The notes under the pieces were generated by a model. The model was given only the letters and a program-made list of their open reading frames with translations, made no database searches and was not told the origin of the DNA. The translations under genes and the position numbers were made by a program. From Plantimonas leprariae (GTDB taxonomy: Bacteria; Pseudomonadota; Alphaproteobacteria; Rhizobiales; Rhizobiaceae): a stretch of 64,000 bases of DNA. Where the stretch lies: positions 1-64,000 of the forward strand of contig NZ_VZDO01000015.1 in the NCBI RefSeq assembly GCF_008802405.1, in the 5' to 3' direction. Below, piece by piece: positions 1 to 11,132 of this stretch. Position 1 is the stretch's first letter; every line of letters begins with the position of its first letter.

Positions 1-1645
<1,645 letters not shown>

Positions 1646-1646
<1 letters not shown>

Positions 1647-2797
1647 TGCGCCCCCCCATCGAATTCATCGATCTGAAGGCGCAGCAGCACCGGCTTGCTG
1701 GCGCGGTCCAGAAAGCGGCGCTGGCTGCGATCGAGAGCGCTCAGTACATCCTCGGCCCACAGGTAACGGAGTTCGAAGAAAAGCTCGCTGCGTTCTGCGG
1801 CGCCCGGCATGTCATCGGCACGGCCAACGGCACGGACGCGATCGGCATCTGCCTGATGACGCTCGGCGTGCGGCCGGGCGACGCGATCATTTGTCCCGCC
1901 TTCACCTTCGCCGCGACGGCAGAGGCGGTCGCTTGGCTCGGCGCGACGCCGATCTTCGTCGATATCGACGAGGACAGCTTCAACCTCGATCCGGCGCAAT
2001 TGCCGATCGCCCTGGATACCGCGAAGCGCGCCGGCCTGAAACCGCGCGCGGTGATCGCGGTAGATCTCTTCGGTCAGCCGGCCGACTACGACGCGATCGA
2101 GAACTTTTGCCGGAACGAGAAACTCGCCCTGATCTGCGATTCCGCCCAAGGATTCGGCGCGACATACAAGGGCCGCCGTACGGGGCAGATCGGCGACTTC
2201 ACCACTGCGAGCTTCTTTCCCGCCAAACCCCTCGGCTGTTACGGCGACGGCGGCGCGATCGTGACGAACAGCGATGAGAGTGCCGAGATCATTCGATCGC
2301 TCCGCTTCCACGGCAAAGGCGACGACAAGTACGAGCACGTGCGGATCGGCATGAATTCGCGCCTCGACACGATCCAGGCCGCGATCCTCATCGAGAAACT
2401 GGCGATCTTCGAGGACGAGATCGCGGCACGCCAAGCAGTCGCGAACCGCTACGATGCCGGCCTGCACGACGTGGTGAAAACCCCGTCCGTGATGCCCGAT
2501 TGCCGCTCGGTCTGGGCGCAGTACACGCTGCGGGTGGACCCCCGGCGTCGGAGTGCGCTGATGGCCGAACTGAAGAGCAAGGGGATTCCGACGGCCGTCT
2601 ACTATCCCAAGCCGCTGAACGAGCAGGAGGCCTACCGCCGCTTCCCGGTCGCCGGCAACGGGCTCCCCACCTCGACGCAGGCGGCGAGCGAGGTGTTGTC
2701 GCTACCAATGCACCCTTACCTGGACGCCGATACGCAGGACTACATCATCGAGAGCGTCCGCGAGGCGCTCCTCGGCCGGCAATCCATCGCGGTGTGA
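1646..2797 (+). CDS. wbpE: DegT/DnrJ/EryC1 PLP aminotransferase (WbpE/WlbC type)
   Basis: This 383-residue sugar aminotransferase has NGTDAI (61-66) for phosphate binding, DSAQ (165-168) for the pyridine nitrogen, and the Schiff-base lysine in SFFPAKPLGCYGDGG (K194). In this pathway it transfers an amino group from glutamate to the 3-keto intermediate, giving UDP-GlcNAc(3NH2)A, which WbpD then acetylates. The C-terminal part (PKPLNEQEAY, LSLPMHPYL) is typical of the family. The gene overlaps both neighbours by a few bases. With the upstream genes it completes UDP-GlcNAc(3NAc)A synthesis. No 2-epimerase (WbpI) gene is visible, so the sugar may stay in the gluco form or the epimerase may lie elsewhere. 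Confidence 0.87.
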
Positions 2798-3912
2798 GCG
2801 CTGGGCGCCGCATCGCCTATCTGTCGCTGGAAACACCGAAGCCGGGACAGGCGTCCGACACGCATGTCGGCGAGATCGCCGGAGAGCTTCGGCGGCTCGG
2901 ATACGCGGTCGAGCTTTTCGCGACCCGGCGCGGCGGCGCGAGCGGAAGTTCCAGCTACGCGGCGCGTCTCGCCGACTATGCCCGCGTCCAGATCGCTCTT
3001 GCCCGCCGCCTGCCGCGTTTCGATGTCGTCTACGTCCGTTCGCACTTCGCGGCCCTGCCGACCGCGATGATGGCTTCCCTGCGCGGCGTTCCCGTCGTGC
3101 ACGAGGTCAACGGCAAGCCCAACGACGTCGAAGTGACCTATCCCGCCCTTCGGCGGTTCGCCCCGTTGTTTCGCCGCTTGTACCGGCTGCAGTACCGGCG
3201 CGCGGCCGCGCTCGTCGCGGTGACCGAAGGATTGATGGATTGGGCGCGGACCTTCGCCGGGCATGATCGCGTCCTGCTGGTGACGAACGGCGCCAACACC
3301 GATCTCTTCCGTCCCGACGGCCCGGCAGCTTCGATGGAGCGGCACGTCGTCGTCTTCGTCGGGGGCCTCGTCGCTTGGCATGGCATCGATACGATGCTCG
3401 CGGCGTTGGGGGAGGACGACTGGCCGGACGAGGTGGACCTCCTCGTGGTGGGGGATGGAGTGGAGCGTGACAAGATCGAACGTTGTGCCAGCACCAAGCT
3501 CCGCTGGCTCGGCCGCCGGCCATACGACGAGATTCCGTCGCTCCTGCGGGCTGCGACGGCAGCGCTCTGCGTCATCGAGAATCCGGGCGGGCGATCGTCG
3601 TCCGGCGTCGCGCCCCTGAAGCTGTTCGAGGCGATGGCCTGCGGCGTCCCGGTCATCGTCAGCGACCTGCCGTTCCAGGCGGACATCGTACGGGCACGCG
3701 AAACCGGTCTGGTCGTGCCGCCGGGTGACCCGAAAGCGCTGGCACGGGCGGTGGCTTCCCTCGTCGGACGGCCCGAGGAAGCCGCGCGCCTGGGGCGGAA
3801 CGGTGCGGACTACGTCGCGCGGAAAGCGAGTTGGCGCATGCGCGCGGAGCAACTCGACGCGCTCTTCGAGGGGCTGCCGCAGGCGCGGGGCCGGTGGAGT
3901 GGATCATCGTGA
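2794..3912 (+). CDS. glycosyltransferase, GT4/group 1 family
   Basis: The protein has about 372 residues with a GT-B fold. The N-terminal domain shows RIAYLSLETPKPG followed by a nucleotide-sugar glycosyltransferase pattern (DVVYVRSHFAALPTAMMA, VVHEVNG). The C-terminal domain has VFVGGLVAWHGIDTML, VVGDGVERDKIE and the donor-binding PLKLFEAMACGVPVIVSDLP with the conserved glutamate of the EX7E region. I chose GTG 2794, which overlaps the stop of the aminotransferase gene. Upstream in-frame sequence runs antisense-free but lies inside the previous gene. The enzyme probably adds a sugar, perhaps the diacetamido uronic acid, to a lipid-linked glycan at the inner membrane. Donor and acceptor cannot be read from sequence. 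Confidence 0.85.
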   Translation: MSAGRRIAYLSLETPKPGQASDTHVGEIAGELRRLGYAVELFATRRGGASGSSSYAARLADYARVQIALARRLPRFDVVYVRSHFAALPTAMMASLRGVPVVHEVNGKPNDVEVTYPALRRFAPLFRRLYRLQYRRAAALVAVTEGLMDWARTFAGHDRVLLVTNGANTDLFRPDGPAASMERHVVVFVGGLVAWHGIDTMLAALGEDDWPDEVDLLVVGDGVERDKIERCASTKLRWLGRRPYDEIPSLLRAATAALCVIENPGGRSSSGVAPLKLFEAMACGVPVIVSDLPFQADIVRARETGLVVPPGDPKALARAVASLVGRPEEAARLGRNGADYVARKASWRMRAEQLDALFEGLPQARGRWSGSS

Positions 3913-5116
3913 GCGGGATGCGCTGCTTGCGGCTGACCCCGATTCCGCCTTGCCGTTGAAGGTCGCGGTTCTCTCGTTCAGCCCGATCGCCCGCGACGGG
4001 CGAGTGTTGCGCACCATAGGAGCGCTGCGCTCGCAAGGACACGATGTCACCGCACTCGGCTTCGGCTCCCGGCCTCCGCTCGACTGCGCCTTCATCGAAC
4101 TTCCGGCGCCGGGCGGTCCCATGCGCCATCGCGCCGGAATCGTCGCGACGCAGCTTCCTGCCAACGTCGCCCCCGATCTATCGGGCCGCTTGCACTTCAT
4201 GCTGCACTCGCACCGCGCGGCTCGCGATGCGCTGGTACACCTCCGGCCGCAGGTCGTGCATGCGAACGACTGGAAGGCGCTGCCTTCGGCGACCGCTCTG
4301 CAAGCGGTGAACGGTGCGGCGATCATCTATGACAGCCACGAATTCGCCGTCGAGGAACATGCCGACAATCGAGCGTGGCGCTTGGTATCGCAACGCCATA
4401 CGAAGGCGATCGAGGCGCGTTTCATTGGCCGGGCGAGGATCGTCACGACAGTCAGCGACGGCATCGCCGACGCGCTGCAGGCACTATACGATCTGGCGGA
4501 GCGGCCTTCGGTCATTCGCAATACGCCGTCGTTCGAGCGGGTCGATCCGGCGCCGGTGGACGCCCCGCTGCGTCTGCTGTTCCATGGGGTTCTCAAGCCC
4601 GGTCGCGGTATCGAAGCCTCGATTGGGGCGATGCGGCTTCTGCCAAACCACCATCTGATCCTGCGGGGCGAGGGGGCGCCGGCGTATCTGCGGCATCTCC
4701 GCGCGCTGGCGGGCTCTGTCGGGCTGGAAGAGCGGATCAGCTTCGAGCCTGCCGTCGAGCCCGCCGAAGTCGTCCGAGCCGCGAGCCGAAGCCATGTCGG
4801 GCTCTTCTGCGCACCGCTCGATACCCGGCACAACCGCTTCGCGATGCCGAACAAGGCGTTCGAATACATGATGGCGGGACTTGCGGTCGTCGCGACAGCC
4901 AATACCGAACTCGCGCATTTCCTGGACCGACATGGCTGCGGAGTCGTCGCCGACGCTTGTGCGCCGGAGGCGATCGCGAACGCCGTCGGTGATCTAGATG
5001 CAGTACGGCTTTCCCGCCTGCGTATGGGAGCCCTCCACGCCGCGGCTGAGAACTCCTGGGACCGGGAGCAGGAAAAGCTGGTGCGGATCATCGATCGCCT
5101 CCCGCATCCTTCGTAG
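3899..5116 (+). CDS. glycosyltransferase, GT4/group 1 family
   Basis: This is a second GT-B glycosyltransferase of about 405 residues. VAVLSFSPIARDGRVLRTIGAL starts the acceptor domain and IIYDSHEFAVEEHADNRAW is a typical linker-proximal motif. FHGVLKPGRGIEASIGAM opens the donor domain, and MPNKAFEYMMAGLAVVATANTEL carries the donor-contact glutamate. The start is uncertain. GTG 3899 overlaps the previous gene by 14 bases; TTG 3956 begins directly before the first beta strand (KVAVLSF) and is also possible. The gene ends 7 bases before the convergent end of the ABC ATPase gene and is the last gene of the polysaccharide operon. The product is probably a cytoplasmic, membrane-associated enzyme of unknown specificity. 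Confidence 0.8.
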   Translation: MDHRERDALLAADPDSALPLKVAVLSFSPIARDGRVLRTIGALRSQGHDVTALGFGSRPPLDCAFIELPAPGGPMRHRAGIVATQLPANVAPDLSGRLHFMLHSHRAARDALVHLRPQVVHANDWKALPSATALQAVNGAAIIYDSHEFAVEEHADNRAWRLVSQRHTKAIEARFIGRARIVTTVSDGIADALQALYDLAERPSVIRNTPSFERVDPAPVDAPLRLLFHGVLKPGRGIEASIGAMRLLPNHHLILRGEGAPAYLRHLRALAGSVGLEERISFEPAVEPAEVVRAASRSHVGLFCAPLDTRHNRFAMPNKAFEYMMAGLAVVATANTELAHFLDRHGCGVVADACAPEAIANAVGDLDAVRLSRLRMGALHAAAENSWDREQEKLVRIIDRLPHPS

Positions 5117-5123
5117 CGCGACC

Positions 5124-6725
5124 CTAGGCCCGGAAGGCCGCCTCGATCAGGCGCTGCGTGTACGGGTGTTCGGGGCGGGAGAGGACGGCTTCGGTGGGCC
5201 CGCGCTCGCGGACTTCGCCGTTCTGTATCACCACGACGTTGTGGCAGAGCGCCTTCACAACCTTCAGGTCATGGCTGATGAACAGGTAGGTGAGGCCGTA
5301 GCGCCGCTGGAGATCGCGCAGGAGTTCGATGATCTGCGCCTGCACCGAGAGATCGAGGGCGGAGGTCGGCTCGTCGAGGAGGACGAATTCCGGTCGTAGC
5401 ACCACCGCGCGGGCGATTGCGATGCGCTGGCGCTGGCCGCCGGAGAATTCGTGCGGGAAGCGGTTCAGGCAGTTCGGGTCGAGGTCGACGGCGGCGAGCG
5501 CCTCGCGCACCATCGTCTCGCGTTCGCGGCGGTCGCGCCCCATGCCGTTGACGATCAGCCCTTCCTCCACGAGGTCGCGCACCGACATGCGGGGGTTCAG
5601 CGAGGCGAAGGGGTCCTGGAACACGACCTGCAGCTTGGGCCTGAGCGGTCGCATCGCCGCCCTGTCTTTCCCTTCCAGATGCTCGCCCTGCCAAAGGATC
5701 TCGCCGCCGCGGGCGTTCAGGAGGCGCAGCATCGCCTTGCCGAGCGTCGACTTGCCGGAACCGGATTCGCCGACGATGCCGAGCGTCTCGCCGCGCCGCA
5801 CGTCGAGCGTGAGGTCGTTGACGGCGCGCAGCGAATGGGATTTCGAGCTGAACAGCCCGCCGGAGCGGATCTCGAAGAAGACGTCGAGGTTCCTCGCCTG
5901 CATCACGACAGGGGCGGCCTCGGTCAGCGGCTCCGGCACCCCGCGCGGCTCGGAGGCGAGAAGCTTCCTCGTATAGGCGTGGCGCGGGGCGGCGAACACG
6001 TCCTTCGTCGCGCCGCGCTCGACGATCTCGCCGCGCCGCATGACGCAGACCCGGTCCGAATGCCGCTCGACGATCCCGAGATCGTGGGTGATGAGGATCA
6101 TCCCCATGTTCCGCGACTTCTGGAGTTGCGAGAGGAGCGCCAGAATTTCCGCCTGAACCGTGACGTCGAGGGCAGTGGTCGGCTCGTCGGCGATGAGGAG
6201 GTCGGGCCCGTTGGCGATCGCCATCGCGATCATCACCCGCTGCCGCTGCCCGCCGGAGAGCTGGTGCGGATACTGCTGGAGGCGCATCTCGGGCTCCGGG
6301 ATGCGCACCTGCTTCAGAAGCTCGAGCGCCTCGGCGAGCGCCGCCTGCTTCTTCATCGGCCGGTGGGTGACGATCGCCTCGACGATCTGGTCGCCGATCC
6401 GGTAGAGCGGATTGAGCGAGCTCATCGGCTCCTGGAAGATCATCGCGATCCGCCCGCCGCGCACGGTCCGCATCTGCCGGTCCGACAGCTTGCCGAGATC
6501 GTGGCCGTCGAAACGGATCGCGCTCTCTTTCGAAAGCTTCGCGTTGGCGGCGAGGAGCCGCATGATCGCCCGCGAGGTGACGGACTTGCCGGAGCCCGAT
6601 TCTCCGACGATCGCCAGCGTCTCGCCGCGCGAAACGTAGAAGCTCGCGTCCCGTACCGCCGCCACCGCGCCGTCGTCGTGGGCGAAGGAAACGGAGAGGG
6701 CTTCGACCTCGAGGAGATGGGCCAT
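5124..6725 (-). CDS. alpha-galactoside ABC transporter, double ATP-binding subunit (AgpD-like; DppDF fusion)
   Basis: Two complete nucleotide-binding domains lie in 533 residues. The first has Walker A GESGSGKS at 41-48, LSGGQ at 156-160 and Walker B LLIADEP near 177-182. The second has GESGSGKST at 319-327, FSGGQ at 427-431 and VLLDEP near 448-453. A peptide-transporter (Opp/Dpp) C-terminal extension is present in both halves ([18 protein letters not shown]). This resembles YejF and other fused DppD-DppF subunits and would energise the two permeases encoded just upstream. It starts at ATG 6725, 11 bases after the upstream permease gene. A GH4 galactosidase heads the same operon, so alpha-galactosides are the likely substrate rather than peptides. 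Confidence 0.85.
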   Translation of the reverse strand: MAHLLEVEALSVSFAHDDGAVAAVRDASFYVSRGETLAIVGESGSGKSVTSRAIMRLLAANAKLSKESAIRFDGHDLGKLSDRQMRTVRGGRIAMIFQEPMSSLNPLYRIGDQIVEAIVTHRPMKKQAALAEALELLKQVRIPEPEMRLQQYPHQLSGGQRQRVMIAMAIANGPDLLIADEPTTALDVTVQAEILALLSQLQKSRNMGMILITHDLGIVERHSDRVCVMRRGEIVERGATKDVFAAPRHAYTRKLLASEPRGVPEPLTEAAPVVMQARNLDVFFEIRSGGLFSSKSHSLRAVNDLTLDVRRGETLGIVGESGSGKSTLGKAMLRLLNARGGEILWQGEHLEGKDRAAMRPLRPKLQVVFQDPFASLNPRMSVRDLVEEGLIVNGMGRDRRERETMVREALAAVDLDPNCLNRFPHEFSGGQRQRIAIARAVVLRPEFVLLDEPTSALDLSVQAQIIELLRDLQRRYGLTYLFISHDLKVVKALCHNVVVIQNGEVRERGPTEAVLSRPEHPYTQRLIEAAFRA

Positions 6726-6736
6726 CGCTTGCGTCC

Positions 6737-7924
6737 TCAGGTCGAGTAGGGGTCGATCGCGTCGCGCAGCGCGTCGCCCAGCATGTTGAAGCCGAGCACG
6801 GCGACGAGGATCGCGCCGATCGGCACCAGGACCCACGGATAGGAGCCGAGCGTCTGGAGGTCGCTCGCGGCGTTGAGCAGCATGCCCCAGCTCACCAGGG
6901 GCGGGCGCACGCCGACGCCGAGGAAGGACAGGAAGCTTTCGAGAAGCACGATCGTCGGGATCATCAGGGTCGTCGAGACGATGACGTGGCCGAGGACGTT
7001 CGGCAAGATGTGCTTCAGGAGGATGCGCGGCGTCGAGGCGCCGATCGCCTCGGCCGCCGCGATGTAGTCGAGCCGGCTGACGAGCAGCGTCTTGCCGCGC
7101 ACCTCGCGCGCGAGCTGCGCCCAGCGCAGCGCCGAAAGGATCAGCCCGAGCCCGAAGAACACCACCAGCGCGTCGGTGTTGCGCGGGATCACCACGACGA
7201 GCGCGAAGTAGAGAGGGAGCTCCGGCAAAGCGAGCACGAACTCGACGACGCGCTGGATCCATTCGTCGCCGCGCCCGCCGAGATAGCCGGAGAGGATGCC
7301 GACCAGCGTTCCGACCGTGACCGAGATCGTCACCACCAGCGCCGCCATCAGCAGCGTCAGCCGCGAGCCGACGAGGAGGCGCGAGAGCATGTCGCGGCCG
7401 TCGCGGTCGGTGCCGAGGACGTGGAAGGAGCAGCCCTCCGGCGCGGCGAGGAGATGGCGCTCGAAGGAAAGGCCGAAGAAGGAGTAGCTCCAGCCCTTGC
7501 CGAGGAAGGCCGGCTGGCAGCGCGTCGCGGTGTCCACCGTCGGCACGAGCTGGAACGTGTTCGGATCGAGGTCGAAGGTGATCGGGTGGGTGAAGGGAAT
7601 GATGTGGAAGCCGTCCTCGGCGCGGAAGTTCAGGTCCTGCGGCGGCAGGTAGATCGCGTCGGCGTTCCGGGCGTTCGGGGCGTAGGGGCTGAGGAAGTCG
7701 GCGAAGAGCGCCGTCAGTATCAGGAGGGCGACGAGCGCCAGGCCGATCAGTCCCAGCGGATTGCGCCGGAACCTGCGCCAGACCAGCCCGGCATAGCTCC
7801 GCGAACGCACATTGGCCGCCGGCGCGGCGGCGTCGGCGAGGAGCGTATCCTCCTCGACGAGTTCCTTGGGGTGCAGGACCGCGTGGGCGTCGGTAAGCGT
7901 CGTCTTCGCGTCGAGCAGGGTCAT
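6737..7924 (-). CDS. alpha-galactoside ABC transporter permease (AgpC-like, DppC family)
   Basis: This 395-residue inner-membrane protein has a long hydrophilic N-terminus, then RRFRRNPLGLIGLALVALLILTALFADFLSPY, the usual DppC/OppC start. A roughly 90-residue periplasmic stretch follows, then the MetI-type core with the EAA loop EAIGASTPRILLKHILPNVLG and the family ending GFNMLGDALRDAIDP. It is longer than simple DppC (about 300) because of the extra periplasmic domain, a feature also known from YejE-type subunits. Its ATG overlaps the stop of the other permease gene (ATGA). It works with the neighbouring permease as the heterodimeric channel. Confidence 0.85.
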   Translation of the reverse strand: MTLLDAKTTLTDAHAVLHPKELVEEDTLLADAAAPAANVRSRSYAGLVWRRFRRNPLGLIGLALVALLILTALFADFLSPYAPNARNADAIYLPPQDLNFRAEDGFHIIPFTHPITFDLDPNTFQLVPTVDTATRCQPAFLGKGWSYSFFGLSFERHLLAAPEGCSFHVLGTDRDGRDMLSRLLVGSRLTLLMAALVVTISVTVGTLVGILSGYLGGRGDEWIQRVVEFVLALPELPLYFALVVVIPRNTDALVVFFGLGLILSALRWAQLAREVRGKTLLVSRLDYIAAAEAIGASTPRILLKHILPNVLGHVIVSTTLMIPTIVLLESFLSFLGVGVRPPLVSWGMLLNAASDLQTLGSYPWVLVPIGAILVAVLGFNMLGDALRDAIDPYST

Positions 7925-8931
7925 CAGGCGAAGGCTCCCTGCCGGATGCGGGGATCGAGGATGGCCAGCGCCACGTCGGCGAGGAAGTTGCCGATCACCA
8001 GGATCACCGACAGGATCATGAAGATCGAGGCGGTGACGTAGACGTCTTCGACGAGGAGCGACTGAAGCATCAGGGGGCCGATCGTCGGGATGGCGAGGAC
8101 GATCGCGGCTTCCAGCTCGCCTGAGACCATGTAGGGCATGATGAGGCCCTGGTTCATCACCAGCGGGTGGATGGCGTTCGGCACGGCGTGCTTCATCACC
8201 ACCTTGCGCTCGGGCAGGCCCTTGGCGCGGGCCGCCTCGATGAAGGGCTGGCGGAGCACGTCGAGAAGGTTGCCGCGCATGACGCGCAGGTTGTAGGCGA
8301 GGCCGCCGAAGGCGGCGATGAACACGATCGGCCAGACATGCCGCACGAGGTCCCAGAACTTTGCGAACGACCACGGCGCGAAGATGTACTGTGCCGAGAA
8401 CAGGGAGCCGATCGTCGCCGAGCGCCAGACGAAGGCGAGGAGGTAGAGGATCACCAGCGCCATGAAGAAGCGCGGGATCGTCATGCCGAGAAAGGCGAGC
8501 ACGGTCGCGGCGCGGTCGCCCCAGCGGTGCTGGTTGACGGCGGCGACGATGCCGAGGCCGCAGCCGATGACGGTGGCGAGGAGGTGGCAGGCGAGGGCGA
8601 TGCCGAGCGTCCACCAGATGCGCTCGCCGATGACGCTCATCGCCGGGCGGTTCTGCAGGAATGAAGGGCCGAAGTCGCCGCGCATGACGATGCCGCCGAC
8701 CCAGTTGGCGTATTGCACGGGTAGGGACGCATCGAGATGGAGGCGCTCGCGCGTCTGCTGCGCCAGCTTCTCGGCGTCCGCCTCGCCCATGCCGCCGCGG
8801 CTCATCGCCGTCGCCTTCACCGTGTCGGCGTAGTCGCCGGGCGGCGCCTGGATCAGCATGAACGACACGAGGCTCACCACGAAGACGAGGCCGAGCGCCG
8901 AGACGAAACGTCGGAACACGAAGGCGAGCAT
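7924..8931 (-). CDS. alpha-galactoside ABC transporter permease (AgpB-like, DppB family)
   Basis: The protein has 335 residues. The first membrane helix is LAFVFRRFVSALGLVFVVSLVSFMLIQ, followed by PPGDYADTV, as in DppB/OppB/YejB. The conserved LHLDASLPVQYANWVGGIVMRGDFG and the EAA loop EAARAKGLPERKVVMKHAVPNAIHPL contact the ATPase. The ending ILDPRIR is also typical. The gene follows the binding-protein gene after a 70-base gap that contains a perfect 12-bp stem-loop, and it overlaps the next permease gene. The operon headed by a GH4 gene suggests import of melibiose or raffinose. A true peptide substrate cannot be excluded from the permease alone. Confidence 0.86.
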   Translation of the reverse strand: MLAFVFRRFVSALGLVFVVSLVSFMLIQAPPGDYADTVKATAMSRGGMGEADAEKLAQQTRERLHLDASLPVQYANWVGGIVMRGDFGPSFLQNRPAMSVIGERIWWTLGIALACHLLATVIGCGLGIVAAVNQHRWGDRAATVLAFLGMTIPRFFMALVILYLLAFVWRSATIGSLFSAQYIFAPWSFAKFWDLVRHVWPIVFIAAFGGLAYNLRVMRGNLLDVLRQPFIEAARAKGLPERKVVMKHAVPNAIHPLVMNQGLIMPYMVSGELEAAIVLAIPTIGPLMLQSLLVEDVYVTASIFMILSVILVIGNFLADVALAILDPRIRQGAFA

Positions 8932-8957
8932 CGGGCGAGGCTCCCGGTTCGATGGGA

Positions 8958-8990
8958 CCGGCGCCGCCCAAGGGGAGGGGGCGGCGCCGG
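8958..8990 (-). terminator. perfect 12-bp stem-loop between binding-protein and permease genes
   Basis: Arms 8958-8969 and 8979-8990 are exact inverted repeats (CCGGCGCCGCCC against GGGCGGCGCCGG) around a 9-base loop. They fill the gap between the binding-protein stop and the permease start. No T-run follows on the minus strand, so it is unlikely to be an efficient intrinsic terminator. A role in protecting the upstream mRNA, or in partial termination, fits better. Confidence 0.55.
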
Positions 8991-9001
8991 CGGTGGCGCG
9001 G

Positions 9002-11056
9002 CTAGCGGATGCCGGGCAGCGTACCGGCGGCCAGCTCGGGCACCTTTCCTTGCTCGGCTCTGGGCACGAACAGGCGTTCGCGCATCGAGCCGTCCTCCCC
9101 CCAGCCGTAGGCGACGACCGGCGTGCCGGGCGGCACGTTGCGGAAGCGCTTGTTGACGAGGATCGCGGCCGGCACGGAAACCAGGCCGAACTGGTAGACG
9201 TTCTCGGTCTGCTTCCGGTTGAAGGCGCGCAGCAGCTCGTTGCGCTTGCCCGAGTCCGGCTCCGACTGGATCTGCCGCATGATCGCGACCAGCTCGGTCT
9301 CGAAGGGTAGGAGCTCCTGCGGCTTCTCCGGCGTGCCGCGATGCCATTCCGGCCGGTTGAAGGCCAGCGGCGCGAGGGCGTCGAGGTTCATGATCGGCGC
9401 CTGGACGAAGCGGTCGCCGCGCCGGATCACCCAGTCCCACTGGCAACTGTCGATGAGGTTCACCAGCTCGGTGCTGTTCGGCTGGAGGACGACGTTGATG
9501 CCGACCTCGCGCAGCATCGTCACCAGCGACTGGGCGAGGCTCGTGTCGGTCGGATAAAGCGTGTTGTAGGCGAGGTTGACGTCGAGGTTCTGCCCCGCGA
9601 GCGGGCCGCCCGCCGGCCAGTTGACGATGCCGTCGCCGTTCGTGTCGGCGAAGCCGAGCCTGGCGAGCGCGGCCTTCGCGCCCGGAAGGTCGTAAGGGTA
9701 GAACACCGTCATGTCGGGCGAGCCGAAATCGCTTTCGGGGTGGAGCCCGCCGGCGAAGGGGATCGCGAAGGGCCCGCGCACCAGCGACTGACCGAGCGCC
9801 TGTTTGTCGATCGCCTGCGTCACCACGCGGCGGAAGGTGCCGTCGCGGTTCAGCTTGCGGATCGCCATGTCTCGGTCCGAGCGCACGCCGCAAACGGTGG
9901 AGTAGTTCGGCAGCACGCTCCAATCGATCGAGCGCGGGCCCCAGATGACCTTGGTCGGGAAGTCCGGCGTCTGCGCCTGGCGCATGGATTCGAGGTAGAG
10001 GCTCGGATCCTCCAGATTGGCGTAGTCGGCCGACCCCGCGACGGTCTGGATCGTGCGGTCCTCCCAGGTGGAGAGCTTGTACTGCACCTCGTCGAGATAG
10101 GGGAGCTGGTTGCCCTTGTCGTCGACCTCGTAGAAGTACGGGTTGCGGCGCATCACCATGATCTGATTCGGCCGGTAGTCCGTCACGGTCCACGGCCCCA
10201 TCGTCACCCAGGGCGTCTTGTCGGGCGAAAGCGCGTCGGCGTAGCTCTGGTAGGTGGCGTCCTTGTTGTATTTCGGATGAAGGGGCTTCAGGACGTGCGC
10301 CGGGCCGGGGCACATCTTCTGGAAGCCCATCTGGTAGAGGGTGGTGACCGGAAAGGCCTGGCTGAACGTCCAGCGGATCGTGGCCTCGTCCACCTTCTCG
10401 AGCTTCGTGCCCTCGCCGTAGGCGCCGGGCCGGCCCCAGGTGGCGACGTTCGGATCGTTCATGTTGTCCTCCCAGAGGAACATGACGTCGTCCGCCGAGA
10501 ACGGCTGCCCGTCCGACCATTTCGCGCCCTTCAGGAGGTGCATGGTCAGCGAACGGCCGTCCTCGGACCATTCCCAGCCCGTCGCGAGCTGCGGCAGCGG
10601 CTCGGTGTCGCCGGGGTTGAGCATCCAGACCGGCGCGGTGCGCACGAGGCACTGGCTGACGATCTCCTCGACGCCGCCCCAGGCCATGACGTTGCCGGCG
10701 ACCCAGTTCCAGCCCTGCGGCCTCGCGCCCGAAACGTGGCGGATGACGCCGCCGTACTCGCCGGCGCCCTCGACGCTGGACGTGTCGATCACGAGCGGCG
10801 TTTCGGGCAGGCGGTCCTTCAAGGGCGGCAGCTTGCCGGCCTCGGCCAGCTTCGCGACCCATTCCGGCTCCCTGTAGGCCGACAGCTTTTCCGGGCGCGC
10901 CAGCCGGGCGCGGTCGATCTTCACGCCCTTTTCGGTCTGGAGGCTCTTGCCGACCGGCGCGGGCTCGGGGCCCTTCAGTTCCTGTGCGCCGCTGCCCGCC
11001 GTCAGCGCCGCCAGCGACAGGGCCGCGAAGGCGCAGGTCGAAAGCCATCTCGTCAT
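9002..11056 (-). CDS. agpA: alpha-galactoside ABC transporter periplasmic binding protein (AgpA-like, SBP family 5)
   Basis: This 684-residue protein has a Sec signal peptide (RWLSTCAFAALSLAALTAG, cleavage near AQE). The body is of the oligopeptide-binding family 5 type: GGVIRHVSG, PQLATGWEWSEDGRSLTMHLLKGAKWSDGQPFSADDVMFLWED and FNRKQTENVYQFGLV. The length exceeds DppA/OppA (about 530) and fits the large subgroup that includes Sinorhizobium AgpA, a peptide-like binding protein reported to bind alpha-galactosides. The gene lies 76 bases after a GH4 alpha-galactosidase gene and before the permease genes. Regulation is probably through the AraC protein and the conserved site upstream of the GH4 gene. 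A YejA-type peptide role is the alternative. Confidence 0.75.
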   Translation of the reverse strand: MTRWLSTCAFAALSLAALTAGSGAQELKGPEPAPVGKSLQTEKGVKIDRARLARPEKLSAYREPEWVAKLAEAGKLPPLKDRLPETPLVIDTSSVEGAGEYGGVIRHVSGARPQGWNWVAGNVMAWGGVEEIVSQCLVRTAPVWMLNPGDTEPLPQLATGWEWSEDGRSLTMHLLKGAKWSDGQPFSADDVMFLWEDNMNDPNVATWGRPGAYGEGTKLEKVDEATIRWTFSQAFPVTTLYQMGFQKMCPGPAHVLKPLHPKYNKDATYQSYADALSPDKTPWVTMGPWTVTDYRPNQIMVMRRNPYFYEVDDKGNQLPYLDEVQYKLSTWEDRTIQTVAGSADYANLEDPSLYLESMRQAQTPDFPTKVIWGPRSIDWSVLPNYSTVCGVRSDRDMAIRKLNRDGTFRRVVTQAIDKQALGQSLVRGPFAIPFAGGLHPESDFGSPDMTVFYPYDLPGAKAALARLGFADTNGDGIVNWPAGGPLAGQNLDVNLAYNTLYPTDTSLAQSLVTMLREVGINVVLQPNSTELVNLIDSCQWDWVIRRGDRFVQAPIMNLDALAPLAFNRPEWHRGTPEKPQELLPFETELVAIMRQIQSEPDSGKRNELLRAFNRKQTENVYQFGLVSVPAAILVNKRFRNVPPGTPVVAYGWGEDGSMRERLFVPRAEQGKVPELAAGTLPGIR

Positions 11057-11132
11057 CGTCGCATTCCTCCCGTCACGCCAAGCCGACGACGCCCGTTCTC
11101 CCGAAAGCGCCGTCGCCCGTTCTACCGATCGT

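Noticed and set aside
5451-6749. 432-residue plus-strand open frame
   Set aside because: It lies opposite the double ATPase gene, whose two Walker A/B sets fix the coding strand.
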